From Filobasidium wieringae (taxonomy: Eukaryota > Basidiomycota > Tremellomycetes > Filobasidiales > Filobasidiaceae), in assembly GCA_001600055.1 (NCBI GenBank), contig BCIV01000019.1:1-64000 (forward strand): a stretch of 64,000 bases of DNA, in the 5' to 3' direction. Under the pieces are notes generated by a model. That model searched no databases. It had not been told where the DNA came from and saw only the letters and a program-made list of their open reading frames with translations. Made by a program: the position numbers and the translations under genes. This document shows, piece after piece, positions 63,582-64,000 of the stretch. The stretch's first letter is position 1. Each line of letters starts with the position of its first letter.

Positions 63582-64000
63582 ATGCGTCCTACCGCTCAAG
63601 TCGACAGTTTGATGCCTACCGGTACGTCCAGAACTTACATCAAACGGCTCATGTTGACAAGAGAGAGAGAGAGAGAGAGAGAACTGATATCTTGTGAACC
63701 TCACCGATTTTTAGGCAAGGCCTACGTGAGCACCATTTCCCTTAGGAACGGACGATAGGAAAGAGGCAGAAGAGATTGATTGAGATGTTCTACGTTTGAT
63801 AGATCGGATGGTGGGGAAACATGGGTGGACCTAAACAGAAGGGTGTCATCTCTTACAGTCAGTACCCGCCTCTCTTCATCTCGCTCTCCTGTTCTCTCGT
63901 TAACGGCTTCACGATCTTCCTCGATCCCCTCAATCACATCATCTCATGCTCTCATCCTCCATCTCCCTTTCCCAACCCCATCACACCTCCACTCTCACTC
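63582..64000 (+). CDS. QCR8: Cytochrome bc1 complex subunit 8, 5' part only
   Basis: Small inner-membrane subunit of respiratory complex III. Exons: 63582-63621 (MRPTAQVDSLMPT), an 11-base exon 63715-63725 (GKAY across the junction) and 63803-63857 (IGWWGNMGGPKQKGVISY), then a GTCAGT donor. The rebuilt GKAYIGWWGNMGGPKQKGV matches the known Qcr8 start GKTYMGWWGHMGGPKQKG almost residue for residue. The remainder of the gene, with the membrane helix, lies past the end of the window or in its last bases. The upstream in-frame ATG at 63366 would need reading through a probable UTR intron and is not used. Confidence 0.88.
63661..63682. repeat. (GA)11 microsatellite inside QCR8 intron 1
   Basis: Eleven perfect GA units within the 93-base intron 63622-63714, upstream of the 11-base exon. 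Confidence 0.9.

Noticed and set aside
1..64000. CRISPR arrays, insertion sequences, att sites or operons
   Set aside because: The DNA is fungal; no regularly spaced repeats or bacterial mobile elements were seen.

Overview
The window is nuclear DNA of a fungus, most likely a basidiomycete yeast of the Tremellomycetes type. This placement is inferred. The support is dense short introns (about 55-95 bases with GTRNGT donors), compact gene spacing, fungal-only families (fungalysin, Zn2Cys6 regulator, type-1 fungal rhodopsin), mitochondrial genes encoded in the nucleus (QCR8, MRS2, a PPR protein) and short (CCCCTAA)n-like motifs. I could not confirm the species.

Layout. 0-3.5 kb: a probable retrotransposon remnant, a single-exon orphan gene and gene-poor sequence. 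3.5-14 kb: a secreted multicopper oxidase (minus) divergent from a mitochondrial Mrs2-type magnesium channel, then a kinase-like protein and a GNAT acetyltransferase. 14-16 kb: no recognisable gene. 16-22.4 kb: a fungalysin metalloprotease and the PLP synthase subunit PDX1/SNZ, whose first intron holds a long pyrimidine hexamer repeat. 23-28.2 kb: a Zn2Cys6 regulator convergent with a related protein that lacks the zinc cluster. 28.7-32.7 kb: a phosphoglycerate-mutase-like phosphatase and the DNA repair glycosylase MutY. 33-40.4 kb: an orphan gene, a GH3 beta-glucosidase with a PA14 insert, and a decayed second copy of the orphan's 5' end on the other side of the GH3 gene. 40.4-47.7 kb: an intronless bacterial-like TPR protein, a low-complexity protein ending in a CAAX box, and an orphan. 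48-56.6 kb: three minus-strand genes, a Cdc25-like SH3-RasGEF, APS kinase and proteasome ATPase Rpt5. 58.8-64 kb: a microbial rhodopsin, a mitochondrial PPR protein, and the 5' part of QCR8 divergent from it.

There is no operon-like pathway here. Most loci are housekeeping genes (sulfate activation, proteasome, vitamin B6, respiration, Mg2+ import, base excision repair, Ras signalling) mixed with secreted or environmental functions (oxidase, protease, beta-glucosidase, rhodopsin). The most distinctive property is splicing: conserved protein motifs can be rebuilt only by accepting very small exons (7, 8, 9, 11, 13 and 15 bases) in five different genes, plus one GC-AG intron that splits a copper-ligand motif.
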